From: Candidatus Saccharibacteria bacterium UBA1235
Lineage (GTDB): Bacteria; Patescibacteriota; Saccharimonadia; Saccharimonadales; Saccharimonadaceae
DNA: 64,000 nucleotides
Direction: 5' to 3'
Assembly: GCA_002309075.1 (NCBI GenBank)
Contig: DBWP01000014.1
Location: forward strand, 14,984-78,983
The translations under genes were made by a program, and so were the position numbers. The notes under the pieces are model-generated. The model ran no database searches. It was not told the DNA's origin and was given only the letters and a program-made list of their open reading frames with translations. Of this stretch, positions 7,325 through 16,477 are shown one piece after another. Positions within the stretch are counted from its first letter, which is position 1. Each line of letters begins with the position of its first letter.

Positions 7325-8842
7325 CTACTTCGCGTACTCAACCGCGCGCGTCTCGCGAATCACATTCACCTTAATCACGCCCGGATAACTCATCGTCGCC
7401 TCAATCTTATTCGCAATATCTCGCGCAAGTTTAAGAGCCGACAAATCATCAATCGACTTTGGCTCAACAATCACGCGAACCTCGCGCCCTGCCGAAATCG
7501 CATAAGCCTTATCAATCCCTGGGAATGACGTCGCAATATTTTCAAGATCACGCATTCTTTCCGCAAAATTCTCCGCCGAAATATTTCGCGCCCCCGGACG
7601 CGCTGCGCTCATCGCATCACAAATCTTCACAATAATCGCCTCTGGCGTCGTTGGCTCAATATCATCATGATGCGCCGCCATCGCATGTACCACCGGTTCC
7701 GGCATACCATATTTCTTCGCAAGCTCCGCGCCAATTTCCGCGTGCTTCCCCTCAATCTTATGTGTTACCGCCTTGCCAATATCATGCAAAAGCGCCGCTG
7801 TCTTCGCCACTCTTTTATCCGCGCCAATTTCCTCCGCAATCATCCCCGCAACATGCGCCATCTCAATCGAATGTAAAAGCACATTCTGCCCATACGAAGT
7901 CCTAAATTTAAGCTCACCTAAAAGATGCACGAGCTCGCGTGGAATTCCAACTAGCCCAACTTCGCGCACCGCATCTTCCCCAGCCCGCACAACTTCCTTC
8001 TCAATTTCCTTCTCGCCTTTCGCCACCGCATCCTCAATCGACGCCGGGTTAATTCGTCCGTCCTTCATCAATCGCTCCAAAGCATATCTCGCAACCTGCC
8101 TTCTAATCGGGTCAAACGACGACAAAACCACCATCCCCGGCGTATCATCAACCATAATATCAACCCCAGTCGCCCGCTGCAAAGCCTGGATATTTCGCCC
8201 TTCCTTACCAATAATCCGCCCCTTCATATCATCATCCGGAAGCTTCAAAGCCGTCACCGTCCTATCCGCCGTCACCTCCGACGACATTCTCTCCATCGCC
8301 GTAAGAAGCACCGCTTGCGCAGTCTCATCAATATCATGCTTAATTTCCTTCTGCTGCTTCGCGACCAAACCAACAAGATCTTGTTTAATATCATTCTCGG
8401 TCATCTTCATCAATTTCTCACGCGCATCCGCCTTCGACAACCCTGCAATTTTCTCAAGCTTCTCATGCTGTTTTTCACGGATCTCACGAACCTCACCTTT
8501 AAGCGTCTCGATCTCCCGCTCCTCGCGCGACAGCTTCTCCGTCTTCTTTTCAAGGTTATCAAGCTTCGCGTCAAGCGCACTTTCACGCTCGCTCAAACGA
8601 TTTTCCGTTCGCTTCCATTCTTTTCGTCTTTCATTTTCCTCAGCCTGACTTTTTTCCGCCACACTCGCCGCTTCTTTTTTCGCGTTCGAAACAATATCCT
8701 GCGCCTCACGTTTTGCTTTTCTAATCAAATCTTCCGCGCGGTCTTTCCCGCCGTTTTCTTTAGTTTTATTGTACGCAAAAATTCCACCCGCGCCTGCCGC
8801 AACGCCAAACATAGCGGCAATAATTGGGATCACTACTTCCAT
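7325..8842 (-). CDS. rny: ribonuclease Y
   Basis: RNase Y is the membrane-anchored endoribonuclease that starts mRNA decay in many bacteria. This 505-residue protein has the full architecture: an N-terminal membrane helix (about residues 3-24), a long Lys/Glu-rich coiled coil (30-180), a KH RNA-binding domain ([15 protein letters not shown], about 205-265), and an HD phosphohydrolase domain with LLHDIGKAV near residue 350 and [15 protein letters not shown] further on. Its length is typical. The start has a Shine-Dalgarno (AAGGGAAG) 2-3 nt away. The upstream region carries a repeat cluster described separately, which suggests regulated expression. Confidence 0.95.
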   Translation of the reverse strand: MEVVIPIIAAMFGVAAGAGGIFAYNKTKENGGKDRAEDLIRKAKREAQDIVSNAKKEAASVAEKSQAEENERRKEWKRTENRLSERESALDAKLDNLEKKTEKLSREEREIETLKGEVREIREKQHEKLEKIAGLSKADAREKLMKMTENDIKQDLVGLVAKQQKEIKHDIDETAQAVLLTAMERMSSEVTADRTVTALKLPDDDMKGRIIGKEGRNIQALQRATGVDIMVDDTPGMVVLSSFDPIRRQVARYALERLMKDGRINPASIEDAVAKGEKEIEKEVVRAGEDAVREVGLVGIPRELVHLLGELKFRTSYGQNVLLHSIEMAHVAGMIAEEIGADKRVAKTAALLHDIGKAVTHKIEGKHAEIGAELAKKYGMPEPVVHAMAAHHDDIEPTTPEAIIVKICDAMSAARPGARNISAENFAERMRDLENIATSFPGIDKAYAISAGREVRVIVEPKSIDDLSALKLARDIANKIEATMSYPGVIKVNVIRETRAVEYAK

Positions 8843-8933
8843 ACTTCCCTTTCTAATTGTTTTTGTCGATATTTTTCTTATACCAACGGGTTAACAAATA
8901 ACATCAAATTTAAAATTTTAATCTTACTCTTTA

Positions 8934-8942
8934 ATTATATCA
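8934..8942 (-). promoter_or_regulatory. probable rny promoter (extended -10)
   Basis: TGA-TATAAT on the minus strand, about 90 nt upstream of the rny start. The phased TTATGATTT repeats lie immediately upstream of it. A second weaker candidate (TGG-TATAAG) sits nearer the gene, at about 8879-8887. Confidence 0.6.
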
Positions 8943-9009
8943 TAATCTTATGATTTTTTATGATTTTTCGCCCCTCTGTTAAATCGCGTCTTATGATTTC
9001 TTATGATTT
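8940..9009. repeat. helically phased TTATGATTT repeats upstream of rny
   Basis: TTATGATTT occurs at 8948, 8958, 8991 and 9001. Each pair is spaced exactly 10 bp (one DNA turn), and the two pairs are 43 bp apart. The first copy also forms an inverted repeat, TCATAA-tc-TTATGA (8940-8953). The block lies directly upstream of the predicted rny -10 element, where an operator or activator array would sit. Confidence 0.75.
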
Positions 9010-9020
9010 TTTGTGTTTTT

Positions 9021-9251
9021 TTAGAAGATCGAAGAAGCCGAAAGACGCATCTCAACACATCCAGTTGACGTGTTTCGGACGATTAAATCAACTCCATTAC
9101 AAGCTCGTTCGATTCGATGTGTCACCCAACCCGAAGAATTTCTAATTACCAAAGAATTCGATACTAAGCTCCCTTCAATATATGAAGACGAGCCATCCGG
9201 CGCGTGATAAATCACGCCATTTCGCACCAACATTTCCTCCAAACATCCCAT
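9021..9251 (-). CDS. hypothetical protein, 76 aa (uncertain)
   Basis: An open frame filling the space between the FISUMP gene and the rny upstream repeats. It contains alternating hydrophobic residues that suggest beta structure (VIYHAPDGSSSYIEGSLV and later SLVIRNSSG) and has no signal peptide. There is no Shine-Dalgarno; a weak TAAACT element lies about 9 nt before the ATG. No family is recognised. It could be a small cytosolic protein or chance coding. Confidence 0.4.
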   Translation of the reverse strand: MGCLEEMLVRNGVIYHAPDGSSSYIEGSLVSNSLVIRNSSGWVTHRIERACNGVDLIVRNTSTGCVEMRLSASSIF

Positions 9252-9301
9252 ATTAGCTTCAGTTTACCGCACCCAATTTCAAATTGCAAGCATAAGGGTT
9301 G

Positions 9302-11461
9302 CTAGGTCTTCAATATACAACGAATTGATCTTCCATGGTATCTATGCATCCCATTAACTACGGCACTACTATCCTTAGAATTTAAGAACCATCCCAATTT
9401 CATTTTATTGCTACTTTGATAACTATACCTAGTGCCCCAATATGTACCAGCCGAGCCACCGTCGAACAGCGTAGTGCCCGCATAATAACCAGAGTAAACG
9501 GTTTTAAATGCAGAAGAAGCGAGCTTCGTACCAGCAGAATTCACTAAACTATTAAAGTCGTTGCTACTAGGCAACTTCCAGCCTTTAGGACAGATATCTT
9601 GTGTAGCATCACCAGTAACCGCAGACGAAGCCAAAACTGTACCAGCCGTAGCCGCCGTAAAAGAATAGTAGCTATAGCATGGCGAGCCGCTTCCACAAGT
9701 TGTACTATTACTATTGTAGACATGGGCAACGGAGCCGCTCTCGCCAAAACCAGGGGAACTAATTTTAGAAGGTGGGAGGGTGTAATTAGAAGTTACGTTA
9801 GAAGTAGACGGAGTAAGGACTCTATTTCCAGAAAGATCTAAATTTTTAGTCATCCACCATTTACCATCTATCTTTGCTACAGTATAGCTCTTACTATCTC
9901 TTGAATCAGTGAGAGTACCACTAGTCACATTACTACATAAACCAGAAGGGTCAAACGCCTGCATAGTGCCACTTATACTACGAATACAACTTTTTACCCC
10001 GTTTGCCGTAAAAGCTAAATTCCCAGTGGTATTCGAAACCACCTGAGACTGGCCAGTGTAAGTAGCAGAGCCAGTCCAGTTCACCCAATCATAACCACTG
10101 TTCATGCTAGCAGTGATTATTACTTCCCCATCATGGCGTATAATGGCAGTGTCCGTGCCGTAACCGGACTTAACACCAGAGCCAGTGACAGCCACACTAT
10201 ATACGCCGGTCCCCTTAGTCAGGGATACTGTATAGTTATTCCTATACAAATCCAAACTAAGTGTTACATCTTCAGACATATTAGACACGCTAGTAGATAC
10301 GGCTAAGTCGTTAGCTCCGTTTTGCGATTTGTAATTATTAATTTGCTTAGAATAGTTACAAGTTCCGCCCTGAATTATAGTTTCCGGAGTTTCTGTTTGG
10401 TACTCTCCCCAGGACCCATCTGCATTTTCTAATCTATATTGTTTATTACATGCAAAAACAATCATTTCCCACATCGCATAAAGCCTCGTATTATTCGTCG
10501 TGGTTTGATCTATGCCGTATGTTAAATTTGTCCCATCACCGTTAGGATTATAAATTGTTCCAGAACAAGAATCTACGCCATTACTATTAGTTGTTGCTAC
10601 GCTACACCAGCCAAGGAAGGAGTAATGTTCCCTTGTAGGTATACTATTAGAAAGTGAGATATTAGTTTCCGTCATAGAATCACTAACTTGTGCGGCTGGA
10701 AGATTCGCCACATTATCATTAGTGTTCTTATCATAAACAATAGAATACGGCGCCGGATTAGCTAAAGCCACTAGACTAAACGTCCTAGAATAAGCGCCCG
10801 GCTGAACAGACCAATCTACTCTTGCACCTAAAGCTATTGCATAATCATTGCTCATATTAGATTCATTGGCGGCAGTGGTCTTATCTAGCACTGTCGGCGT
10901 AGTAGTAGGAGACGGAAGATAAACTGGATCTTCTGAATTGTTCGTGATGATGTCGCCTTCATCCGTTACGTATTTACTTGGCTTTAATCCCCATTTACCA
11001 TTATAATTCCTATTGTTTGAAAAATCTGAAGCCGCAGTAATAGAAGAGACAGAAGCTAAAGATCCGGAATTATCTGACGTAGTTAGAGATCCCTCATCGT
11101 CATTCGCCACAATACTTAAAGTATACCCAGTATAATTATTAGTGTTTAGTGAAAAATTGATAGACTCCTCGTCTGCAGACGCCATAAAAGAACCGGCCGA
11201 ACTAATTTTGTTCGTAAGATCTATGCTAGCAGATGCGTCTGTGCTCGTGATAGAAATTGAAGTGTCTGCAGCAACGGCAACCCCCGTTAAAGCATTCGCC
11301 CGTTCAAATTCGGGCATCGGAGGGTTAAGTAGTACTGCTAAGAGTAATACTAAAGATGAAAAAGAAACAAAAGCTAATCTATTTAGGCCATTACTGCGCC
11401 TAATATAGAAACAAAAATCATCCGATACATGATTAAAAATTTTGTTTAACACACCTGGCAC
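9302..11461 (-). CDS. exported surface protein with InlB-type repeat and FISUMP domain
   Basis: The 719-residue protein has an N-terminal hydrophobic segment (about residues 27-46) that acts as a signal or anchor, then a Ser/Thr/Asn-rich extracellular region. Near residues 265-330 is an InlB/Listeria-Bacteroides repeat (YSIVYDKNTND, then YSFLGW, then YAMWE). A short beta domain resembling bacterial Ig or repeat modules follows (TVSLTKGTG, then DWVNWTGS). The last 200 or so residues carry the FISUMP domain (KIDGKWWMTKNLDLSGN, then ICPKGWKLPSSNDFNSLV, then SIRCI). Such proteins are displayed on the cell surface and may mediate contact or adhesion. The start is a GTG at 11461 without a clear Shine-Dalgarno. 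No LPXTG sorting motif is seen. Confidence 0.8.
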   Translation of the reverse strand: MPGVLNKIFNHVSDDFCFYIRRSNGLNRLAFVSFSSLVLLLAVLLNPPMPEFERANALTGVAVAADTSISITSTDASASIDLTNKISSAGSFMASADEESINFSLNTNNYTGYTLSIVANDDEGSLTTSDNSGSLASVSSITAASDFSNNRNYNGKWGLKPSKYVTDEGDIITNNSEDPVYLPSPTTTPTVLDKTTAANESNMSNDYAIALGARVDWSVQPGAYSRTFSLVALANPAPYSIVYDKNTNDNVANLPAAQVSDSMTETNISLSNSIPTREHYSFLGWCSVATTNSNGVDSCSGTIYNPNGDGTNLTYGIDQTTTNNTRLYAMWEMIVFACNKQYRLENADGSWGEYQTETPETIIQGGTCNYSKQINNYKSQNGANDLAVSTSVSNMSEDVTLSLDLYRNNYTVSLTKGTGVYSVAVTGSGVKSGYGTDTAIIRHDGEVIITASMNSGYDWVNWTGSATYTGQSQVVSNTTGNLAFTANGVKSCIRSISGTMQAFDPSGLCSNVTSGTLTDSRDSKSYTVAKIDGKWWMTKNLDLSGNRVLTPSTSNVTSNYTLPPSKISSPGFGESGSVAHVYNSNSTTCGSGSPCYSYYSFTAATAGTVLASSAVTGDATQDICPKGWKLPSSNDFNSLVNSAGTKLASSAFKTVYSGYYAGTTLFDGGSAGTYWGTRYSYQSSNKMKLGWFLNSKDSSAVVNGMHRYHGRSIRCILKT

Positions 11462-11549
11462 TCTACTTTTATATAACCTTTACTCAGTATTATTATAACA
11501 TAAGCAAAATAAATTTACCAGAAGTGGCCTGAATTGTAACCCGAAAACC

Positions 11550-12461
11550 CTACCCGAAAATTCCGCGTTTTTTGTTCTTTTTAAATTCTTCAAGAATTTC
11601 TTTTTGTTTCTTAGATAAGTTTTTCGGTGTCTCCACCACAACCGTCACAATGTGTGGACCGCGGTCACCATCCGCTCTAAACGGCACACCATGTCCAGAT
11701 AATTTGAACGGCGTTCCACTCTGCGTTCCTGCCGGCACCTTCATCGTAATCGGCCCATCAACCGTCAAAACCTCAATCTCGCAGCCAAGCGCCGCATCCA
11801 CCATATCAATTTTCTGTTCCGAAAGAATGATCGCGCCTTCTCGCGTCAAAGATTTGTGCGGCTTAACTTTTACGCGCACATAAAGATCGCCCGCTTCCGT
11901 CCCGCCTTCTGGCGCTGGCCCGCCTTTTCCACGCAGTCTAATCGACATTCCATCATCAATCCCTGCCGGAATTTTAACTTTAAGTTCGCCATTTTCAAAA
12001 TTAACTATTTTAGTCGTCCCAAAAATCGCTTCTTCAAAAGTCAAAGTCACTGAAGTCTGATAATCCGCCCCACGTCGTGGCCTTCGCGCGCCACCAAATC
12101 CAAATAGACTACCTAAAATATCGTCAAACGCCGAACCGCCGCCAAAATCAAAATTAAATGTTTGGCCATTAAAGTTAAATGCTCCGCCCTGACCAAACGG
12201 ATTTCCGGAAGCTCCGCCACCAAAGCCAGCTCCGCCAACCCCTGCATGCCCAAACTGATCATAACGCGCCCGCTTCTGCTTGTCAGATAAAACATCGTGC
12301 GCTTCATTAATTTCTTTAAACTTTGCTTCCGCTTCTTTATTGCCCGGATTTTTGTCTGGATGATATTTTACCGCTAACTTACGGTAAGCTTTCTTAATCT
12401 CATCATCCGACGCATTTTTAGAAACGCCAAGAACCTCGTAATAATCTCGTTTTCCTGCCAT
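11550..12461 (-). CDS. dnaJ: DnaJ-type co-chaperone lacking the zinc-finger domain (CbpA-like)
   Basis: The N-terminal J domain (residues 4-70) has the HPD motif (YHPDKNPGN) that activates DnaK ATPase. A Gly/Phe-rich linker (about 75-125) follows, then two beta-sandwich client-binding domains ending near residue 290. The four CxxCxGxG zinc repeats of type I DnaJ are absent, so it is a type II (CbpA/Hsp40 class B) protein. The upstream region contains a CIRCE operator, and TATAAT lies 8 nt before the ATG with no Shine-Dalgarno. It is therefore probably leaderless and under HrcA control. dnaK and grpE are not nearby. Confidence 0.92.
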   Translation of the reverse strand: MAGKRDYYEVLGVSKNASDDEIKKAYRKLAVKYHPDKNPGNKEAEAKFKEINEAHDVLSDKQKRARYDQFGHAGVGGAGFGGGASGNPFGQGGAFNFNGQTFNFDFGGGSAFDDILGSLFGFGGARRPRRGADYQTSVTLTFEEAIFGTTKIVNFENGELKVKIPAGIDDGMSIRLRGKGGPAPEGGTEAGDLYVRVKVKPHKSLTREGAIILSEQKIDMVDAALGCEIEVLTVDGPITMKVPAGTQSGTPFKLSGHGVPFRADGDRGPHIVTVVVETPKNLSKKQKEILEEFKKNKKRGIFG

Positions 12462-12469
12462 AATAATAT

Positions 12470-12475
12470 ATTATA
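12470..12475 (-). promoter_or_regulatory. -10 element of dnaJ
   Basis: TATAAT on the minus strand, 8 nt before the dnaJ start and just downstream of the CIRCE operator, so a bound repressor would occlude it. Confidence 0.65.
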
Positions 12476-12480
12476 TCTTA

Positions 12481-12507
12481 CTAGCACTCAAAATGCAAGA
12501 GTGCTAA
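12481..12507. promoter_or_regulatory. CIRCE operator upstream of dnaJ
   Basis: The 9-bp arms TTAGCACTC and GAGTGCTAG (minus strand) are separated by 9 bp, with a single mismatch to the TTAGCACTC-N9-GAGTGCTAA consensus. The stop codon of the upstream gene (12504-12506) lies inside the distal arm. CIRCE is the HrcA-binding site; no hrcA gene is in this window. Confidence 0.93.
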
Positions 12508-13250
12508 TTCCCCACGTAAACCCAATCATTTTCTTCACTCTTATCGATATATTTTATTTCATAATCATCTGGGTTAAAGCCTAACTCCCGAATTTTCGCA
12601 AACGCCTTGTCGCGATTCCCGCCAGTATAATCATCAATCTCTAAAATCACTTTATCGTCATTTATTTGATATTTAATACTATATTTTACGTGCTCCGAAT
12701 AATTATTCGCATAATATTCCACAGTTAGCGGAAGTTTCGTAGTAATAGGATGCACCGATGTGACTGTATCTGAAAACATATCTTTACAACCAAAATCACC
12801 ATATATTAATTTAGATTCTGGGAGACACGTATATAGCGTGGTATATCCGCCTAAATCTGCACCGCTTCCATTCCCCCATGCCACATATCCAGAATAAGAT
12901 TGCTGGACGGACGGAATATCAACAATGAACCTACTGTAATAAATTTTTTCATCTTGATCATACCCGTCTTCTACACTGCCATCACGAATCACCGCTCCAG
13001 ACTTCGGCATCGTCGTTCCCTCGGCACTATTCGATAAAACAATATCGTATAGTCTTGCGAACATCGCGTCTTTTCTTTCTCTTGGCGCCCCACTTACATA
13101 TTCAGAAAAATTGTCTATTACGATTTCGTTACCATAAGGATTCTTCCTTAATAAATTTGCCAAAATCGCCATTAGAATAATAACAATACACAGCCCAGCA
13201 AAACCTAGTCCAACAAGTTTTATATTGATCGGTTTTCTTTCTCTATTCAT
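12504..13250 (-). CDS. membrane-anchored protein of the secretion locus, unknown
   Basis: 248 residues: a short basic N-terminus, one membrane helix (about residues 12-34, VGLGFAGLCIVIILMAILA), then a soluble domain predicted to face outside. Two cysteines (YTCLPESK and YGDFGCKDMF) could form a disulfide. No family is recognised. The gene starts right at the stop of the peptidoglycan-hydrolase gene (13250/13251), so the two are translationally coupled. This suggests a part in the same envelope-spanning machine, perhaps a VirB8-like or accessory component; that is inference. Confidence 0.65.
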   Translation of the reverse strand: MNRERKPINIKLVGLGFAGLCIVIILMAILANLLRKNPYGNEIVIDNFSEYVSGAPRERKDAMFARLYDIVLSNSAEGTTMPKSGAVIRDGSVEDGYDQDEKIYYSRFIVDIPSVQQSYSGYVAWGNGSGADLGGYTTLYTCLPESKLIYGDFGCKDMFSDTVTSVHPITTKLPLTVEYYANNYSEHVKYSIKYQINDDKVILEIDDYTGGNRDKAFAKIRELGFNPDDYEIKYIDKSEENDWVYVGN

Positions 13251-14564
13251 TTAAATATCACCCTTTAAAATTGAATCCAAATATACATATGTATAGTCCC
13301 CATTCATAAATTCAGTCAAACTTCTTTCTTTAGCTCCAATGTAATCTATAGACGATCCACAGCCAGCTTCGCCAATAATTATTTTGTCATTCGCCTCATC
13401 AACCCCGAGCACTACGCCGGTATGCCCATAACCACTACTACTACACGCCGTACAGCTGAAAATTGCATAAGCCCGTGGCGTATTCATTACATCTACCTGC
13501 AAATAGTTACTCAAGGTTCTCGTCACATCTTTACCATTCGGCCAGCTCCATTTATTTGCATCTCCAGATGTATATTTACCTACAAACCATTTTGATAAAG
13601 CCACACAGTTTGTAAGCGCCGAACCACAACTATCATGATAAGTCAAAGTCACGCCATCTAACACAACATTGCTATGACTATATTGATTTTCCATCGCCGC
13701 ATTTTTATAATACGCCATAAATTCCTGAGCCTGTACTAAATTCATACCGCCAGATACCAACGCGCCATCCGCGCAATATCCACTAGACCCGCCTAGCGCC
13801 ACATACATCAAAAATGCACCAAACCCATTATTCGCAGGATACTCAATTCCCTCATTATCTCTTTTAATTTGGCCCCAAGTTCCGTTGGATTTTGTCGGTT
13901 CAACTGTTGGGTCACGTTTCTCATCAAACCGATTCATCACATATGGCGAACCCTCACCATTTTCAGCTTCGCTCTGACTAAACCCGAGCGCTAAAGCCTG
14001 ATCTATGTAAGCTTTAGCCGCACCATTATAACGGAAGAACATCTTTTTAATACCATCGTCAGTATTTAAATCGAGCCCCTCCCCATAAGAGTCATTCACA
14101 AGCCCTGCCAGAATATCAGTTTGCCTTTGGAATTCTTCATCGCTAATCGGACCAGCCGGCAAAAAAGCTTTTTCCGGATCTAACTCTTTCGTCCCAGGAA
14201 TTCTAGTGTAAGAATAAAGTTGATAAGCCCCTTGTCCATTTTCTGGATTAGAACGCTGGAACGAATGTTCTCGTCCATGCAAAACTGCTAAAATTTGCCA
14301 CGGAAAACCACCGTGACTGTTGGCTGCATTCTCATAAAACGGCTGATTTGCAGAAATCGCCTCTAATTCCGCCGATGAAAAAACTTGGCTCCCGTCATAA
14401 TTATAATTATTTCCTCCAGCCATGTTTCCACATCCGCTCGGATCATAAAACAAAATATTGTTTTGTGCATAAAAATTAAGTTGCGACTCCGAAATCGCAT
14501 AAGTCGACACCGGCAAAATAAGCGCCGTCACAACTGAAATAAAACCAGCAAGAAACCGTCTCAT
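13251..14564 (-). CDS. secreted peptidoglycan hydrolase with lysozyme-like and CHAP-type domains
   Basis: 437 residues with a signal peptide (MRRFLAGFISVVTALILPVS, ending near TYA). Residues 75-200 resemble the lysozyme-like region of VirB1/Slt-type proteins found in secretion loci (GGFPWQILAVLHGREHSF). The C-terminal part resembles a Cys/His amidase (NCVALSKWFVGKY with a candidate nucleophilic Cys, and GYGHTGVVLGVD with the His), as in CHAP domains. The likely role is local wall opening for the type IV system. The start at 14564 is chosen because a TGT-TATAAT element ends 6 nt upstream and the signal peptide begins there. An in-frame extension to 14663 would translate the stem-loop. Confidence 0.8.
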   Translation of the reverse strand: MRRFLAGFISVVTALILPVSTYAISESQLNFYAQNNILFYDPSGCGNMAGGNNYNYDGSQVFSSAELEAISANQPFYENAANSHGGFPWQILAVLHGREHSFQRSNPENGQGAYQLYSYTRIPGTKELDPEKAFLPAGPISDEEFQRQTDILAGLVNDSYGEGLDLNTDDGIKKMFFRYNGAAKAYIDQALALGFSQSEAENGEGSPYVMNRFDEKRDPTVEPTKSNGTWGQIKRDNEGIEYPANNGFGAFLMYVALGGSSGYCADGALVSGGMNLVQAQEFMAYYKNAAMENQYSHSNVVLDGVTLTYHDSCGSALTNCVALSKWFVGKYTSGDANKWSWPNGKDVTRTLSNYLQVDVMNTPRAYAIFSCTACSSSGYGHTGVVLGVDEANDKIIIGEAGCGSSIDYIGAKERSLTEFMNGDYTYVYLDSILKGDI

Positions 14565-14570
14565 ACTATG

Positions 14571-14579
14571 ATTATAACA
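14571..14579 (-). promoter_or_regulatory. extended -10 promoter, leaderless type
   Basis: TGT-TATAAT on the minus strand ends 6 nt before the ATG at 14564. It allows independent expression of the hydrolase gene downstream of virB4. Confidence 0.7.
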
Positions 14580-14586
14580 TAAAACC

Positions 14587-14660
14587 GGACGGGTGACACC
14601 ACTTGGGGACCCCCACCGAGTCTTACGAGGATGGGGGAAAAGTGGTGGCAGGACCCGTCC
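14587..14660 (-). repeat. long GC-rich imperfect stem-loop between virB4 and the hydrolase gene
   Basis: Three nested perfect pairings span 74 nt: GGACGGGT (14587-14594) with ACCCGTCC (14653-14660), CACCACTT (14597-14604) with AAGTGGTG (14640-14647), and CCCCCA (14610-14615) with TGGGGG (14632-14637). The loop is about 16 nt. It is clearly GC-richer than its surroundings and lacks a strong T tract, so it is not a simple terminator. It could be a REP/MITE-like mobile hairpin or an mRNA stabiliser at the virB4 3' end. Confidence 0.75.
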
Positions 14661-14662
14661 CA

Positions 14663-16477
14663 TTATTTATTTGGATTTGTGGTAATCAAGCTCTCTTCTG
14701 TTTCTGACGCAATTACTTGAATATGAACGTGGTTCTGTCCCGCAAAGAATAACCCTTGCCCAACTGGGAAATTCGCAAGTCGTCTTTTTTCTTCTTCCGT
14801 AAGCTTAAATACATCCGACAAAACATCCACCGCGCTCGCTGATTGTTTCAATAATAACTGCATCGATGAGTTCGCCACAATCGCACGGCCCATTTTCGAG
14901 CTCATGAAATCTTCCACGTCCTGCGTTACTGTCGTAAGCCCAAGATAATATTTACGCGCACGTTTCGCGAGTGAGAACAAGAAATTCGCCGAATCATCAT
15001 ATTTCATAAGTTGCCAGGCCTCATCCACGATCAAAAGTCGCTTCTTTTGTTCCGCTCTTACAACATTCCAAATATGTGACAAAACGATATACATTGCAAC
15101 CGGGCGAAGTTCATCCTCAAGGTCGCGAATATTAAACACCACCATTTGATTATTAATATCAACGTTACTTTGTTGCGAGAAAATTCCCGCAAAAGTCCCA
15201 GTCGTATATTTTCTAAGTCTCTGCGCAAGCTGCGGTCCCGTTCCTTCCATATGAAGAAGCGTATCATATAAATTCATGATCGTCGGCGGCGTCGATTGAT
15301 GCGTCAAAGGATCCGCCGTAATTCCCGCTCGCGCGTAAGTGTCAATTAAAGCTTGATCAAGATCCGCTTCTTCTGCTGCAGATAAAGCCGGCATCACTTG
15401 TCCATTTGCTGTTATTTGATTTCCGCCAAGCATCAATCTAAACAAACCGTGCAAAGTCACAAGATTCGCCCTCAATGCATCGTTTGCGTCTTCCGCATCT
15501 ACTACTTTCGGAAGATCAAACGGGTTAATTCGAACATCCGAGTTCAAAGACAATCTAACATACGATCCACCAACCGCATCACAAAGTTTTTGGTATTCAT
15601 TTTCTGGATCGATAATTATAATTTCCGATCCAACCATCATCGAGCGAAGCGCCTCAAGCTTTACAGTAAACGATTTACCCGCACCAGATTTTGCAAACAC
15701 CACCATGTTTGCATTTTCTAAACTAAATCTATCAAAAATCACCAAACCATTATTATGCATATTCACACCATACAAAATCCCCTTGTCTTGCGTAAGATCT
15801 GCGCTCGTAAATGGGAATGATGTCGAAATTGCACCAGTATTCATGTTGCGTCGAATTTGTAATTGGTCAGAACATTGTGGCATCGTTGAATTTAAACCTT
15901 GTTCTTGCTGCGAATTTGCCACTTTTGAAAAAATCATTTGTTGCCCAAAAATTGTCTCAATTTTTTGTTGCACAAACTTTAATTCATCCAAAGAATCCGC
16001 CCAAAGCGTAACATATAAACCAAATCGGAAAAATCTTTCTGCCCCAACTTGAAGTTGATCACGAAGTTCTTCAGCATCACTAATCGCCGCTTCGAGCTCC
16101 GGATCACGTACGCGCCCTTTTTCTGCATTCAAATTCATTGAAGCTTCAAGTTGCGTTACTTTCGTCTTCAAATTTTTCATCACAACCGCTGACTCAACTG
16201 GATAAATATACATAGATACGTCAATCACTTCATCCATATTAATAATCGGTGAAATCCAACCCGTATACAAAGACCTCGGATAACCATAAACATAAAGCGT
16301 TCGCCCATATTTTGTTCCGAGCCTAAAATAATCCGAATGAATTTCAATCGCCGACGGCGAAATTAAATCACGCAAAGTGTTCGTGCCCTGCTCAAACGCT
16401 TGTTGAACTCTCGCCGCTTCCATCGCTTGAGCTTGTGCTGCAATTTCTTCTGGTGTTAATTGTTTCTTTCTAGCCAT
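14663..16477 (-). CDS. virB4: VirB4-type secretion ATPase
   Basis: VirB4 ATPases power type IV secretion and conjugation. This 604-residue protein contains Walker A AKSGAGKSFTVK near residue 262 and Walker B RLLIVDEAWQLM near residue 480. Both are followed by the family's conserved QDVEDFMSSKMG and SMQLLLKQS regions. The N-terminal substrate or membrane-associated domain (about residues 1-230) is recognisable (YVYGYPRSLYTGWISPIIN), as in TraE/VirB4 proteins of Gram-positive-type systems. It overlaps the upstream gene by 8 nt and so is translationally coupled to it. Shine-Dalgarno GGGAGAAAA. Confidence 0.93.
   Translation of the reverse strand: MARKKQLTPEEIAAQAQAMEAARVQQAFEQGTNTLRDLISPSAIEIHSDYFRLGTKYGRTLYVYGYPRSLYTGWISPIINMDEVIDVSMYIYPVESAVVMKNLKTKVTQLEASMNLNAEKGRVRDPELEAAISDAEELRDQLQVGAERFFRFGLYVTLWADSLDELKFVQQKIETIFGQQMIFSKVANSQQEQGLNSTMPQCSDQLQIRRNMNTGAISTSFPFTSADLTQDKGILYGVNMHNNGLVIFDRFSLENANMVVFAKSGAGKSFTVKLEALRSMMVGSEIIIIDPENEYQKLCDAVGGSYVRLSLNSDVRINPFDLPKVVDAEDANDALRANLVTLHGLFRLMLGGNQITANGQVMPALSAAEEADLDQALIDTYARAGITADPLTHQSTPPTIMNLYDTLLHMEGTGPQLAQRLRKYTTGTFAGIFSQQSNVDINNQMVVFNIRDLEDELRPVAMYIVLSHIWNVVRAEQKKRLLIVDEAWQLMKYDDSANFLFSLAKRARKYYLGLTTVTQDVEDFMSSKMGRAIVANSSMQLLLKQSASAVDVLSDVFKLTEEEKRRLANFPVGQGLFFAGQNHVHIQVIASETEESLITTNPNK

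Noticed and set aside
7773..8648. Long plus-strand frame opposite RNase Y
   Set aside because: Ser/Arg-rich translation is the antisense shadow of the rny coiled coil; the minus-strand gene is unmistakable.
14565..14663. N-terminal extension of the peptidoglycan hydrolase to 14663
   Set aside because: It would translate the GC-rich hairpin and lie upstream of the TGT-TATAAT promoter; the signal peptide begins at 14564.
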